A stretch of DNA of 48,083 bases, from NCBI GenBank assembly GCA_900757145.1, contig CAAEMT010000006.1, forward strand, positions 1 to 48,083, given 5' to 3'. Under the pieces are notes generated by a model, which saw nothing but the letters and a program-made list of their open reading frames with translations, had not been told where the DNA came from and ran no database searches. A program made the translations under genes and the position numbers. The stretch is from Lachnospiraceae bacterium (GTDB taxonomy: Bacteria > Bacillota > Clostridia > Lachnospirales > Lachnospiraceae). Shown piece by piece: positions 25,374-33,221 of this stretch; position 1 is the stretch's first letter, and each line of letters starts with the position of its first letter.

Positions 25374-26687
25374 TTATTTTGTAGCTGCGATCTCTGTTGC
25401 CCATCCATCTACGAATGCAGTAACGACACCGTCCCATTCTCCTGTGCCCTGTGCATACTCAAGAAGTGCGCTGCCTACGCCGTTCTTCCACTCTTCAGAC
25501 GGCATTGTTGTAAAGCACCATGCTACAGAAGTCTTGCCTGCATCGATATACTCATTTGCAGCATCGAGAAGCGGATTCGCTGCGCCATACTCGTCTGTAA
25601 ACGTTGTAAATGGTGTCACAAATCCCATATCATTTGCTAGGGAAGCGCGTCCTGTATCGCTTGTAACTACCCAGTTCATGAAATCGAGAGTAGCCTGAAT
25701 ATCTTCCTCAGAGGCCTTTGCGTTTACACACCAGTAGTTCTCTGAACCTGTACAAAGTCCCTGATTCTCCTCGCCCTCAGCGCCGATGTAAATCGGAAGC
25801 ATACCAAGATCCTCGTCTGCGACTTCATTATCCTTGATGTCTCCGTATGCCCATGTACCATTCTGGTAGAATACTGCCTCGCCGAGTGCAAACTCTGCCG
25901 CTGCGTCTTCACCTGTCATGCTTGCGATCATAGACGGCTCACATGTTGCATTATTGATGTACAGATCCCAGATTGCCTTATAGTTATCAAGGTATGTACC
26001 CTTGATCGCATCTGTAGAGCTGATGCCGTCTGCCTGATACTCGTAGTAAATCGGCAGGTTCGCAAGGTGTGTCTTGAATCTCCAGTCAGAGGAGGAATCC
26101 ATACCTGCGGAAGTAAATGCGCCGAGCACGCCCAGCTCATCTTTCTTTGCCTGAATATCTTCTGCTACTGCCTTGAGCGTCTCAAAGCTTGTAATCTCCG
26201 AAGCATCCTTGATCACTGCGCCTTCTGTCGCACAGTAGTCGGCCAGAAGAGCTTTATTATAAATGATACCGTATGTCTCGATTACATATGCGATACCGAG
26301 GACGGAATCTCCATCCTTTAATGCGAAGTCATCGCTCTTTAAATAGCTGTAGAGCTCGCTGTCTTTCATGTCATAGCAGTAATCTTTCCAGGAAGCCAGA
26401 CCGATCGGTCCGTTTACCTGAAACATCGTCGGAGCCTCGTCCTTTGCCATCTCTGATTTAAGTGTGGACTCATACGTACCGGAAGCTGCTGTTACTACTG
26501 TTACCGGAACGCCCGTCTCCTCTGTGTAAGCCTCTGCCAGCGCCTCCCACTGTTCAGCCTGCTCCGGCTTGAAATTCAGATAATACACGGAACCCTTTGC
26601 TTCTTCTGCCTGTACCGGAACAACTGCAAGACCTGCTACCATTGCTGCGGACATCGCTGCTGCAAAATACTTTTTAAAATTTCTCAT
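25374..26687 (-). CDS. extracellular sugar-binding protein of the ABC transporter
   Basis: Solute-binding protein, 437 residues, family 1 (MalE-like) fold: FKPEQAEQWEALAEAYTEET, APTMFQVNGPIGLASW and FMNWVVTSDTGRASLANDMG are typical. An N-terminal signal peptide is present (MRNFKKYF, hydrophobic core, VPVQA before EE), which looks like a signal peptidase I site. No cysteine occurs in the first 80 or so residues, so the usual lipobox of Gram-positive binding proteins is missing. The gene is first in the operon, behind a promoter with tandem AACGTT sites. The sugar is probably a maltodextrin, inferred from malQ. Confidence 0.92.
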   Translation of the reverse strand: MRNFKKYFAAAMSAAMVAGLAVVPVQAEEAKGSVYYLNFKPEQAEQWEALAEAYTEETGVPVTVVTAASGTYESTLKSEMAKDEAPTMFQVNGPIGLASWKDYCYDMKDSELYSYLKSDDFALKDGDSVLGIAYVIETYGIIYNKALLADYCATEGAVIKDASEITSFETLKAVAEDIQAKKDELGVLGAFTSAGMDSSSDWRFKTHLANLPIYYEYQADGISSTDAIKGTYLDNYKAIWDLYINNATCEPSMIASMTGEDAAAEFALGEAVFYQNGTWAYGDIKDNEVADEDLGMLPIYIGAEGEENQGLCTGSENYWCVNAKASEEDIQATLDFMNWVVTSDTGRASLANDMGFVTPFTTFTDEYGAANPLLDAANEYIDAGKTSVAWCFTTMPSEEWKNGVGSALLEYAQGTGEWDGVVTAFVDGWATEIAATK

Positions 26688-26731
26688 CGTTTTACCCTCT
26701 TTCTTTTAAAAATGATTTCTGGTTTCCGATC

Positions 26732-26757
26732 TGGGAACGTTTTCGGTAACGTTTCCG
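26732..26757 (-). promoter_or_regulatory. tandem LacI-type operators upstream of the binding-protein gene
   Basis: Two AACGTT cores at 26736-26741 and 26748-26753 within GGAAACGTTACC and GAAAACGTTCCC (minus strand), 12 bp centre to centre. They lie just downstream of the -10 element, a position where a LacI-type repressor blocks transcription. Confidence 0.7.
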
Positions 26758-26766
26758 GTTCATGTC

Positions 26767-26798
26767 ATTATACTATCACAAAAAGAAAAGATATGCAA
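26767..26798 (-). promoter_or_regulatory. promoter of the sugar ABC-malQ operon
   Basis: Minus strand: TTGCAT at 26793-26798, then either TAGTAT after 17 nt (26770-26775) or TATAAT after 20 nt (26767-26772). The -35 element lies inside an inverted repeat TATGCAA-6-TTGCATA (26792-26811), which could bind a second regulator. Confidence 0.55.
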
Positions 26799-26914
26799 GA
26801 GCCTTTGCATACCTTTCCGTTATTTTATCTGTTATATACAATTTTATTCTTCTATTTTTGTATACTTTTTATATCATATTTTTATCTGTTCATCTTATCT
26901 TCTGGCAAGGCGCT

Positions 26915-26937
26915 GTTTTTATGAGTGCAGTAAAAAC
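26915..26937 (-). terminator. possible weak terminator after the MBOAT gene
   Basis: GTTTTTA and TAAAAAC, 9 nt apart, form a 7-bp AT-rich stem about 35 nt past the MBOAT stop codon. The T run is part of the stem, so this is tentative. The rest of the gap (26812-26969) is AT-rich and shows nothing else. Confidence 0.3.
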
Positions 26938-26969
26938 TAAGTTGCTGCTATATAAACGCAGAATATTTG

Positions 26970-28463
26970 CTAGAACTGGAAATAGATAAACTGTGTCGCG
27001 TCATATCCCGGGCCGTATACGCCAAAGATGAGCACGCCGAAAATGCCGGCAAACCAGACGAGCCACCGCAGCCATATTCCCTGCTCATTCAGCCATCCAA
27101 TCACGCTGATGCCCCGATATTTGCAGATGTCAGCAAACAAAAGAACGGCAAGCGATGCGATCAGAAGATTGCGTGTCTGCAGTGTAAGCCCCATGGCAGT
27201 CAGGTTGTCGCCCCATGTAAACCACGGAAGCTCTCCGAATCCGAGAATTGTCTTTATGATCTCTATTCCCTGCATAAGCGGCGCACGGAAAAATATCCAG
27301 CTGATATCCACCAGCAAAAATGTGAGAAGCATCTGAAGCATCCGATGACTCGGAGCACTCTTATCTACAGAGCAGAGCTTCATAATCTTTTCTCTCAATG
27401 GGCGCAGCCACTCTCCGATCACCTGATACGCACCATTTAATCCGCCCCATATCACAAAATGCCAGTTCGCGCCGTGCCACAGACCACTCACAAGGAATAC
27501 GATCATCAGATTAAACCACTTGCGCACCCTGCCTTTGCGGTTTCCGCCGAGCGGAATATACAGATAATCGCGGAACCACGTAGAAAGCGATATATGCCAG
27601 CGTCTCCAAAAATCTGCTACAGAGACTGCAAAGTACGGCGTATTGAAATTCTCCATCAGCCGGAAGCCCATGACCTTCGCCGCGCCAATCGCAATGTTGG
27701 AATAGCTTCCAAAATCACAATATATCTGAAACGCAAACAGTACAGTCGCTGTAAGAAGCTGGAAGCCTGTCCGCTGCGTGTACGTATTGTATACACTGTT
27801 CACGGCAATCGCCAGATACTCCGCAAGTACGACCTTCTGAAAGAATCCGTACAGCATCAGCAAAAGTCCGTCTCTGACGCGTTCAAATTCAAACCGATGC
27901 TTTTCATTTAACTGTTTCAGAAGATTTTTTGAGCGCTCAATCGGTCCCGCGACAAGCTGCGGAAAAAACGATACAAACAGCGCGTATTTGAAGAAATTGC
28001 GCTCCGCATATATATCTTTCCTATATACATCTACCGTATAGCCAAGCGCCTGAAAGGTGTAAAAGGAAATACCGACCGGAAGGATCACATCAAATACCGG
28101 AGGCTGCGCCTCTATTCCGGCAAGGCTGAGAAGCCCCACCGCTGTCTGCGCCGCAAAATCAAAATATTTAAAGAAAAACAGGATCGATAAGTTGCTGATA
28201 AAGGAAAGCGCCACATAACACTTTTTCCTGCGAATGCGTTTTCTTTCCTCCCCGATCTTCTCAGCCGAGTCGATCAAAAGCCCGGACGCATACGTAATCG
28301 CAGTAGAGGTCAGCATCAAAAGCGCGTACTCCGGATTCCAGCACATATAGAAAAAATAGCTGCATGCCAGCAGGAACAAATAACGTACCCTGTGCGGTAT
28401 CACATAATAGCACAGACAGACAGCCGGGAAAAATACAAGAAATTCCAGTGAATTAAATAACAT
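26970..28463 (-). CDS. MBOAT-family membrane O-acyltransferase
   Basis: A 497-residue multi-pass membrane protein of the AlgI/DltB/PatA type, which moves acetyl groups across the membrane for transfer to extracellular polysaccharides. SLEFLVFFPAVCLCYYVIPH at the N-terminus, FPQLVAGPIERSKNLL in the middle and the catalytic-histidine stretch GLWHGANWHFVIWG are family signatures. It is preceded by an SGNH-like partner gene with a 25-nt gap. Together they form an acetylation pair; the polymer modified is unknown and no teichoic-acid dlt genes are near. Confidence 0.93.
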   Translation of the reverse strand: MLFNSLEFLVFFPAVCLCYYVIPHRVRYLFLLACSYFFYMCWNPEYALLMLTSTAITYASGLLIDSAEKIGEERKRIRRKKCYVALSFISNLSILFFFKYFDFAAQTAVGLLSLAGIEAQPPVFDVILPVGISFYTFQALGYTVDVYRKDIYAERNFFKYALFVSFFPQLVAGPIERSKNLLKQLNEKHRFEFERVRDGLLLMLYGFFQKVVLAEYLAIAVNSVYNTYTQRTGFQLLTATVLFAFQIYCDFGSYSNIAIGAAKVMGFRLMENFNTPYFAVSVADFWRRWHISLSTWFRDYLYIPLGGNRKGRVRKWFNLMIVFLVSGLWHGANWHFVIWGGLNGAYQVIGEWLRPLREKIMKLCSVDKSAPSHRMLQMLLTFLLVDISWIFFRAPLMQGIEIIKTILGFGELPWFTWGDNLTAMGLTLQTRNLLIASLAVLLFADICKYRGISVIGWLNEQGIWLRWLVWFAGIFGVLIFGVYGPGYDATQFIYFQF

Positions 28464-28488
28464 TTTGTTTCCTCCAAAAATACAAGGC

Positions 28489-29529
28489 TTATGCGCCTGC
28501 TCCGGGCGGATTCTCCTTTACCCACTCTGCTTCTGTGTCATACTTTCTAAGATCATCATCCCAAGAGGCATACGCTTTATCCCCCTTATGCCCTTTCAGG
28601 TCATATTTATCCACAAGCCAGCTGCCAAGCTGCTCTGTCAGCTTCTTCGCTCCTGCCGTGTTCAAATGTGTCTTATCCCTAAAATCCGTCTCGAAATCGA
28701 TCAGCTCAGGGTAATCTCTCTGATAAAACAGAAACGGAATCTCCTGTTCTTCTAAAAAGGTCCCAAGCGCAAGATTTAGTCCCTGCCTCTTCTTATAGCG
28801 CTTTTTGTTCGTCTCAACCCCGAACGGAACTGCAATCATCACAAATTCCGTATCATTCTCATCGCAAAGCTCTATGATCTTCTCCAGATATGCCATACTG
28901 TTGTCAGGGATTTCCGCAGCCTTTTTCGGAATTCCCGGATTCTCGACCGGAACTGCCGTATAGTCAAGCCTTGCGCCCTTCAGAAAAGGCTTTTTCACGA
29001 AATCATAATCCTCGAGCTGTGACCAGCGGGAATGATACTTCAAAAAAGGCAGATAATACGTCAGCCTGTCCTTCACTCCGGCTTCCGGAAGCAGCTCGTG
29101 TACCATCTCTATTTTCGTTTTTCCGAACCGCATTCCGTCGAATGCCTGACGAAGCCGCGATTCGCCGTTATACAGCTTGTTATTCCAGAGATAGTAGCTC
29201 TCCATCACCACCACCTCCGGCTTCTGCCGTGTAAACGCCTCTTTCAAAAGAAAGTACGACGTCGCGGTAGTCTGCTCCGGACTCCCCATTACATAGGAAG
29301 CGATCCCGTAATCGCGCCACAGCTCGTTCGGCTGCACACCGTAATACAAATGGCTGCTTCCCAGAAAAAGAACGTCCAGCGTATCTTCCTCTATCTCATA
29401 AAACGAATGCACCATATCCGTCGCTTCTGCGGTCTTTCTGCGCAACGCTTCACTGATGCCGCAAAAAATCAATATACCAGTAATCAGGAACAGAACCGTT
29501 CCCATAATCCGTCTAAGACGCATATACAC
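28489..29529 (-). CDS. SGNH/AlgX-like membrane-anchored acyltransferase partner
   Basis: A 346-residue protein with an N-terminal membrane anchor (TVLFLITGILIFCGI) and an extracytoplasmic SGNH-like domain: LFLGSSHLYYGVQPNELW carries the block I serine, and DKTHLNTAGAKKL near the C-terminus carries the DxxH block. Proteins like this (PatB, AlgJ/AlgX, DltD-like) finish the acetyl transfer begun by an MBOAT protein. It precedes the MBOAT gene and both are likely co-transcribed. Polymer target unknown. Confidence 0.87.
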   Translation of the reverse strand: MYMRLRRIMGTVLFLITGILIFCGISEALRRKTAEATDMVHSFYEIEEDTLDVLFLGSSHLYYGVQPNELWRDYGIASYVMGSPEQTTATSYFLLKEAFTRQKPEVVVMESYYLWNNKLYNGESRLRQAFDGMRFGKTKIEMVHELLPEAGVKDRLTYYLPFLKYHSRWSQLEDYDFVKKPFLKGARLDYTAVPVENPGIPKKAAEIPDNSMAYLEKIIELCDENDTEFVMIAVPFGVETNKKRYKKRQGLNLALGTFLEEQEIPFLFYQRDYPELIDFETDFRDKTHLNTAGAKKLTEQLGSWLVDKYDLKGHKGDKAYASWDDDLRKYDTEAEWVKENPPGAGA

Positions 29530-29582
29530 TCCTCACTATTCTTTAAAAGGACAGGTTTTCCTATATGTCTTTCCTATGACAC

Positions 29583-29621
29583 AAAAATATCCGCCGCACA
29601 AAAGCTCCGTATGCGGCGGAT
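29583..29621 (-). terminator. intrinsic terminator after the GNAT gene
   Basis: On the minus strand ATCCGCCGCA and TGCGGCGGAT form a perfect 10-bp stem with a 13-nt loop, followed by ATTTTTGTG. It ends transcription from the GNAT gene starting at 30675 and separates it from the SGNH/MBOAT pair. Confidence 0.85.
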
Positions 29622-29667
29622 GCAGATCAGCCTTCCCTCATAGATACGTGTTAATTATCTGACTGGA

Positions 29668-30675
29668 TCACTGCATATCATGCAGCTTCTCCATTTTCAG
29701 ATTATACTCTAGCACAATATAACCACATTGTAAACAATTTCCCGACTGTTCCGCTGTATTTTGCAGTTTTGTCCGGCTCTGTGCGCTTTGCGCTTCTGCC
29801 TGCTTTTCTATGGTCCGGAAACCAAGCTTTTCTGCAAGATGCAAAGACGGTTCGTTGTCTGGCGCGATCCTCACATAAACACATTCCCACTCCGTACGAA
29901 GCGCCGCATAGGAAAGCGCCGCCCTGCACATCTGCGTACCGAACCCCTTGCCCCGATAAGCCTGATCGAGCATATATTGCAGTTCTATCTTATCCTCCCA
30001 ATGAGAAAAACCGCAGCAACCGATCAGCGTACCGTCCGTTGTCAGCACGCTCCATAAGCCGAATCCAAAAAAACGATACGCGCAGTCGATATACGGAAGA
30101 AGCGTCTCACGCCGAAAAAAATTCTGCTCCAAGCCTCCTAAAAGAGCTTTCCCCATCCCTTCCTGCGTACTTATCTCATAAAGGCGCGGCGCATCCTCTG
30201 CCGTCATTTCCCTTAAAATAAGCTGCGGCGTCCTTGCTGCCGTGACCGGACGTCCCGTCATGTGCAAAAGACATTCTTCCAACGTATCTGCATCCAGCTC
30301 CTCCAGAGAATCCGTCACAAGCACAGCGCCCTCAAAAAAGCTGCCTGACTCGTCCAGACCTATACATACAAAACTACGCTCCGAAAGTTGTACAGAAAGC
30401 TGCCGGCTGTCCGTGACAATCACAGTGCTTAAAGGAGAAACCCCCGCAAGTAATCCGCACACCGTTTTACTTGGTCCGTCTGATATAAACATCCTGCTTC
30501 CGTTCTCACATCCTGCATCCGGCCTAAGCAACCCGCTTCCGTTTCTGCACTCTGCATCCGACTTAAGCAACTCACACACGATTTCCTCCTGCGCAAGCGT
30601 CTCTGATAGTCTGAGAGCCTGTCCTTTCCTGTCTTTCTTCAGAATAAGCATTACCTTTCGCAGCGTCCGCCCCAT
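29668..30675 (-). CDS. GNAT N-acetyltransferase with an N-terminal extra domain
   Basis: A 335-residue protein. The C-terminal half (from about residue 150) is a GNAT domain of the RimJ/RimL type: LILREMTAEDAPRLYEIS, then YMLDQAYRGKGFGTQMCRAA with the acetyl-CoA binding motif, then NEPSLHLAEKLGF. The N-terminal 145 residues are unlike GNAT; TVIVTDSRQLSVQL and FFEGAVLVTDSLEEL are faintly reminiscent of a degenerate HAD-like half, which is only a guess. A 13-residue unit is tandemly duplicated near residues 36-61 (encoded by 30493-30570). The tail after the GNAT fold is long and polar. Confidence 0.82.
   Translation of the reverse strand: MGRTLRKVMLILKKDRKGQALRLSETLAQEEIVCELLKSDAECRNGSGLLRPDAGCENGSRMFISDGPSKTVCGLLAGVSPLSTVIVTDSRQLSVQLSERSFVCIGLDESGSFFEGAVLVTDSLEELDADTLEECLLHMTGRPVTAARTPQLILREMTAEDAPRLYEISTQEGMGKALLGGLEQNFFRRETLLPYIDCAYRFFGFGLWSVLTTDGTLIGCCGFSHWEDKIELQYMLDQAYRGKGFGTQMCRAALSYAALRTEWECVYVRIAPDNEPSLHLAEKLGFRTIEKQAEAQSAQSRTKLQNTAEQSGNCLQCGYIVLEYNLKMEKLHDMQ
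30493..30570 (-). repeat. 39-nt in-frame tandem duplication inside the GNAT gene
   Basis: Two adjacent 39-nt units, 30493-30531 and 30532-30570, share most bases (for example GCTTCCGTT and CTGCATCCG) and encode LLKSDAECRNGSG and LLRPDAGCENGSR. The duplication keeps the frame and lies in the poorly conserved N-terminal part. Confidence 0.8.
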
Positions 30676-30809
30676 ATTCCTTTGCTCCCGTCCTCTCTTT
30701 TTTCGTTTGTTTCCTGCTTACTTTTCCCTCTTACTGGTTTTCCAGCTTACTTCTTTTTCGATGATTTATTTTCCACAACAATCGTTTTCCCCTGTTTACT
30801 TTTTGCCGC

Positions 30810-30838
30810 TTGCCATATGACCGTGAAAAGATTATAAT
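30810..30838 (+). promoter_or_regulatory. sigma-A promoter of the cyclophilin gene
   Basis: TTGCCA (30810-30815), 17-nt spacer, TATAAT (30833-30838); GAAAGGA lies ahead of the ATG at 30872. Confidence 0.85.
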
Positions 30839-30871
30839 ACAGACAAATCTATCACAGAAAGGAATACAACA

Positions 30872-31402
30872 ATGGCACAAAATCCGATTATTACAATAAC
30901 AATGGAAAATGGCGATACGATCAAGGCTGAGCTTTACCCAGAAGTAGCTCCAAATTCCGTAAACAACTTTATCAGCCTGATCAAGAAGGGCTTCTATGAC
31001 GGTCTGATCTTTCACAGAGTCATCAACGGCTTTATGATCCAGGGCGGATGCCCGGACGGTACCGGTATGGGTGGTCCAGGGTACACGATTCCCGGTGAAT
31101 TCGCACAGAATGGCTTCAAAAATGATCTGAAGCATACAGAAGGCGTTTTGTCTATGGCTCGCGCTATGCATCCTGATTCCGCAGGAAGCCAGTTCTTCAT
31201 CATGCATAAGACTTCTCCGCACCTTGACGGCGCATACGCTGCATTCGGCAAGGTGACAGACGGCATGGATATCGTAAATAAAATCGCTGAAACAGCAACC
31301 GACTTCCGCGACCGTCCGCTTGAGACGCAGAAGATTGCTTCCATGACAGTCGAGACGTTCGGCGCAGAGTATCCTGAACCGGAAAAATCAGGCAATCGGT
31401 AA
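30872..31402 (+). CDS. cyclophilin-type peptidyl-prolyl cis-trans isomerase
   Basis: Cytoplasmic prolyl isomerase of the PpiB type, 176 residues, no signal peptide. The core motifs FHRVINGFMIQGG (catalytic Arg), GGPGYTIPGEF, LSMARAMHPDSAGSQFFI and HLDGAYAAFGKV are all present. It is a monocistronic plus-strand gene with its own promoter, followed by dispersed element copy C and then a bidirectional terminator. Role is general protein folding. Confidence 0.95.
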   Translation: MAQNPIITITMENGDTIKAELYPEVAPNSVNNFISLIKKGFYDGLIFHRVINGFMIQGGCPDGTGMGGPGYTIPGEFAQNGFKNDLKHTEGVLSMARAMHPDSAGSQFFIMHKTSPHLDGAYAAFGKVTDGMDIVNKIAETATDFRDRPLETQKIASMTVETFGAEYPEPEKSGNR

Positions 31403-31417
31403 AAAAGATTTTCCTTT

Positions 31418-31536
31418 TCTGCCGCGCCGGATGCATATTGCGGAAACAATCACATACCGCCTGCATCCGCGCGCGTCTTATTTTTATATCTTGGAAGGAC
31501 TTGCGCGCATCAGCATGACAAGGTTCTCCCTGTGAC
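31418..31536 (+). repeat. dispersed intergenic element, copy C
   Basis: About 119 bp aligned along its length with 17938-18056, roughly three quarters of positions identical by eye. The 5' half can pair GGATGCA with TGCATCC (31430 and 31462 regions) around an inner ATTG/CAAT pair; the 3' half keeps ACTT...AAGGT. It lies directly after the cyclophilin stop codon. Confidence 0.75.
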
Positions 31537-31589
31537 AAAAAAGGATGATGGGGCATACCGTATAATCATATGCTCCTACCATCCTTTTA
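31537..31589. terminator. bidirectional terminator between cyclophilin and aldose epimerase genes
   Basis: AAAGGATGATGGGGCATA pairs with TATGCTCCTACCATCCTTT with wobble pairs and one bulge, with A and T runs on both flanks. It lies between convergent genes. Confidence 0.8.
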
Positions 31590-31620
31590 TCTTAACTCTT
31601 TCCTATGCAGACCATCGAAT

Positions 31621-32496
31621 TTACTCGATCGTGATCACCCATGTATTCTCATGCGTTCTGCCTGCATCCAGACTCGTAATATCTGCCTGCTGTGTCAGCT
31701 CCTCTACGATACCATCGCGGGACGGAAGCGCACTCCACGGCTCTATGCATACATACGGAGCGTTGCAGCCATATTTCTGCCAGAATCCGATATAACGGAA
31801 ATCCGGATAATCAACTGTAACACTCTTCGTTCCTTTATCACTTGCGATTTTCACACTGCGAGCTGCATTCTTAAGCACGATCGCATCATCGACAAACATC
31901 TCATGTGTAAGCGGAAGCTTCGTATCATTCTCAAGTGGGTAAATATCATCATGACTTGTCAGGAAACATTTATCCGTAAACCCAATACGGTTTGGACGAG
32001 CCGGATGTGAAAACTCAAGATAGTAATCTTCAAAAGCCAGTCCGTCTTCCAACGGAACATTGAAGCCCGGATGTCCGCCAATAGCAAAATACATCCTGCC
32101 TTCGCCCCTGTTTTCAACGCTGTTCGTCGTAATAAGTCTGTTTCCATCCAGACTGTATGTGATACGGTAAGTAAACTCAAACGGGTATTTTTCCCGTGTC
32201 TCTTCATTACTGTCGAGCCGGAATGTGACAGACGCTTCCTCCTGTGTCTCCACTGTAAGCGTCATATACTTTACAAACCCGTGAATATTCATTTCGTATT
32301 CTTTTCCGTTTACCGTATATTTTCCGTCCGTCATACGCGCAATATACGGAAAGAGGTTCGGCGCCTTATCTTTCCAGTACGCCGGATCTCCCTGCCAGAG
32401 ATACTCTGTACCGTCAGCGCTTTTAATAGACTGAAGCTCCGCACCTGCGTCACTGACTTCTACTGTTAAATAATCATTTTTAATTGTATAGTTCAT
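31621..32496 (-). CDS. aldose 1-epimerase-family protein (galactose mutarotase-like)
   Basis: A 291-residue protein of the bacterial LACX/YeaD-like branch of the aldose epimerase superfamily. It opens with YTIKNDYLTVEVSDAGAELQ; NLFPYIARMTDGKY, NIHGFVKYM and the IGGHPGFNVPL segment hold the conserved His and substrate-binding positions. The ATG at 32496 is preferred over the longer frame because that frame overlaps the ferredoxin gene; GGAG lies 11 nt upstream. It follows the ferredoxin gene by 5 nt. Natural sugar unknown. Confidence 0.88.
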   Translation of the reverse strand: MNYTIKNDYLTVEVSDAGAELQSIKSADGTEYLWQGDPAYWKDKAPNLFPYIARMTDGKYTVNGKEYEMNIHGFVKYMTLTVETQEEASVTFRLDSNEETREKYPFEFTYRITYSLDGNRLITTNSVENRGEGRMYFAIGGHPGFNVPLEDGLAFEDYYLEFSHPARPNRIGFTDKCFLTSHDDIYPLENDTKLPLTHEMFVDDAIVLKNAARSVKIASDKGTKSVTVDYPDFRYIGFWQKYGCNAPYVCIEPWSALPSRDGIVEELTQQADITSLDAGRTHENTWVITIE

Positions 32497-32501
32497 TTTG
32501 C

Positions 32502-32891
32502 TTATTTCTCCTGAATTTCCAGAATACCCATCGGACATGCTTTTGCACAGATTCCACATGCGATACACTTTGTAGCTGTCGGAGCTGTCTCCACTTTCAC
32601 CATAACGCCCATAGGACAGACTTCCACGCACTTACCGCAGCCTGTACACAGCTTTTTGTCGATCATATAAACACCCTTTGCATTCTGCTTGATCGCTCCT
32701 GCCTCACAGTTTCTTGCACACTTACCGCACTGGATACATGTCTTCACAGTCGCATCCGTTCCTGTCTTAGAAACAATCTGGATACAGGACTTGTCCGGAT
32801 CGAACTCCTTATAAAATGCCTGTGAACAAGCCTCCACGCAGCTTAAACATGCCATACAAGCTGTCTTGTCAGTAACCACTAATTTCTTCAT
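32502..32891 (-). CDS. polyferredoxin-like 4Fe-4S protein
   Basis: A 129-residue electron carrier with four Cys clusters: CMACLSCVEAC, CIQCGKCARNC, CTGCGKCVEVC and CIACGICAKAC, the pattern for four [4Fe-4S] clusters as in HycB/CooF-type subunits. The start at 32891 has GGAGG 7 nt upstream and gives MKKLVVTDKTACMAC. It has a good promoter and is followed at once by the epimerase gene. No partner oxidoreductase lies next to it, so its redox partner is unknown. Confidence 0.9.
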   Translation of the reverse strand: MKKLVVTDKTACMACLSCVEACSQAFYKEFDPDKSCIQIVSKTGTDATVKTCIQCGKCARNCEAGAIKQNAKGVYMIDKKLCTGCGKCVEVCPMGVMVKVETAPTATKCIACGICAKACPMGILEIQEK

Positions 32892-33221
32892 ATGTATACC
32901 TCCACTGTATAATAATATGATATAAAATAAATATCTCACAAAGCGCAAAAAACCGCGCCAAGAGCTCTTCTTATTATACCATCAGAGGTGTGCTAACGTC
33001 AATTTGATATTACATGGTTTTGCAGATCAGAGTTTTTTGGGGCTTACTTAAATTGCAGACGCTGCCTCTTTTCTCTGTCTGGAAAATATTAGAAATTTAT
33101 TAACTATTTCTTTTCTTTTTTTCTTTATTTTGTGTGCTATATTGAATCTACCATTATTGTACATTTGCGGTACCGGAAAATTTCATAAGCAGATGTATTT
33201 TTTTCAAAGGAGGGGTTCAAA
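32892..33221. other. 330-bp divergent gap with ferredoxin promoter
   Basis: Holds the ferredoxin promoter (32973-33002) and, to the right, a T-rich stretch with a possible extended -10 TGCTATATT at 33135-33143 for the secreted-protein gene. No gene or structured RNA was recognised. Confidence 0.6.
32973..33002 (-). promoter_or_regulatory. sigma-A promoter of the ferredoxin-epimerase operon
   Basis: Minus strand: TTGACG (32997-33002), 18-nt spacer, TATAAT (32973-32978). Confidence 0.75.

Noticed and set aside
29752..29772. CTGCAAAATACAGCGG inside the GNAT gene tail, resembling the hairpin family
   Set aside because: Only about 10 bp match and there is no second arm; probably chance.
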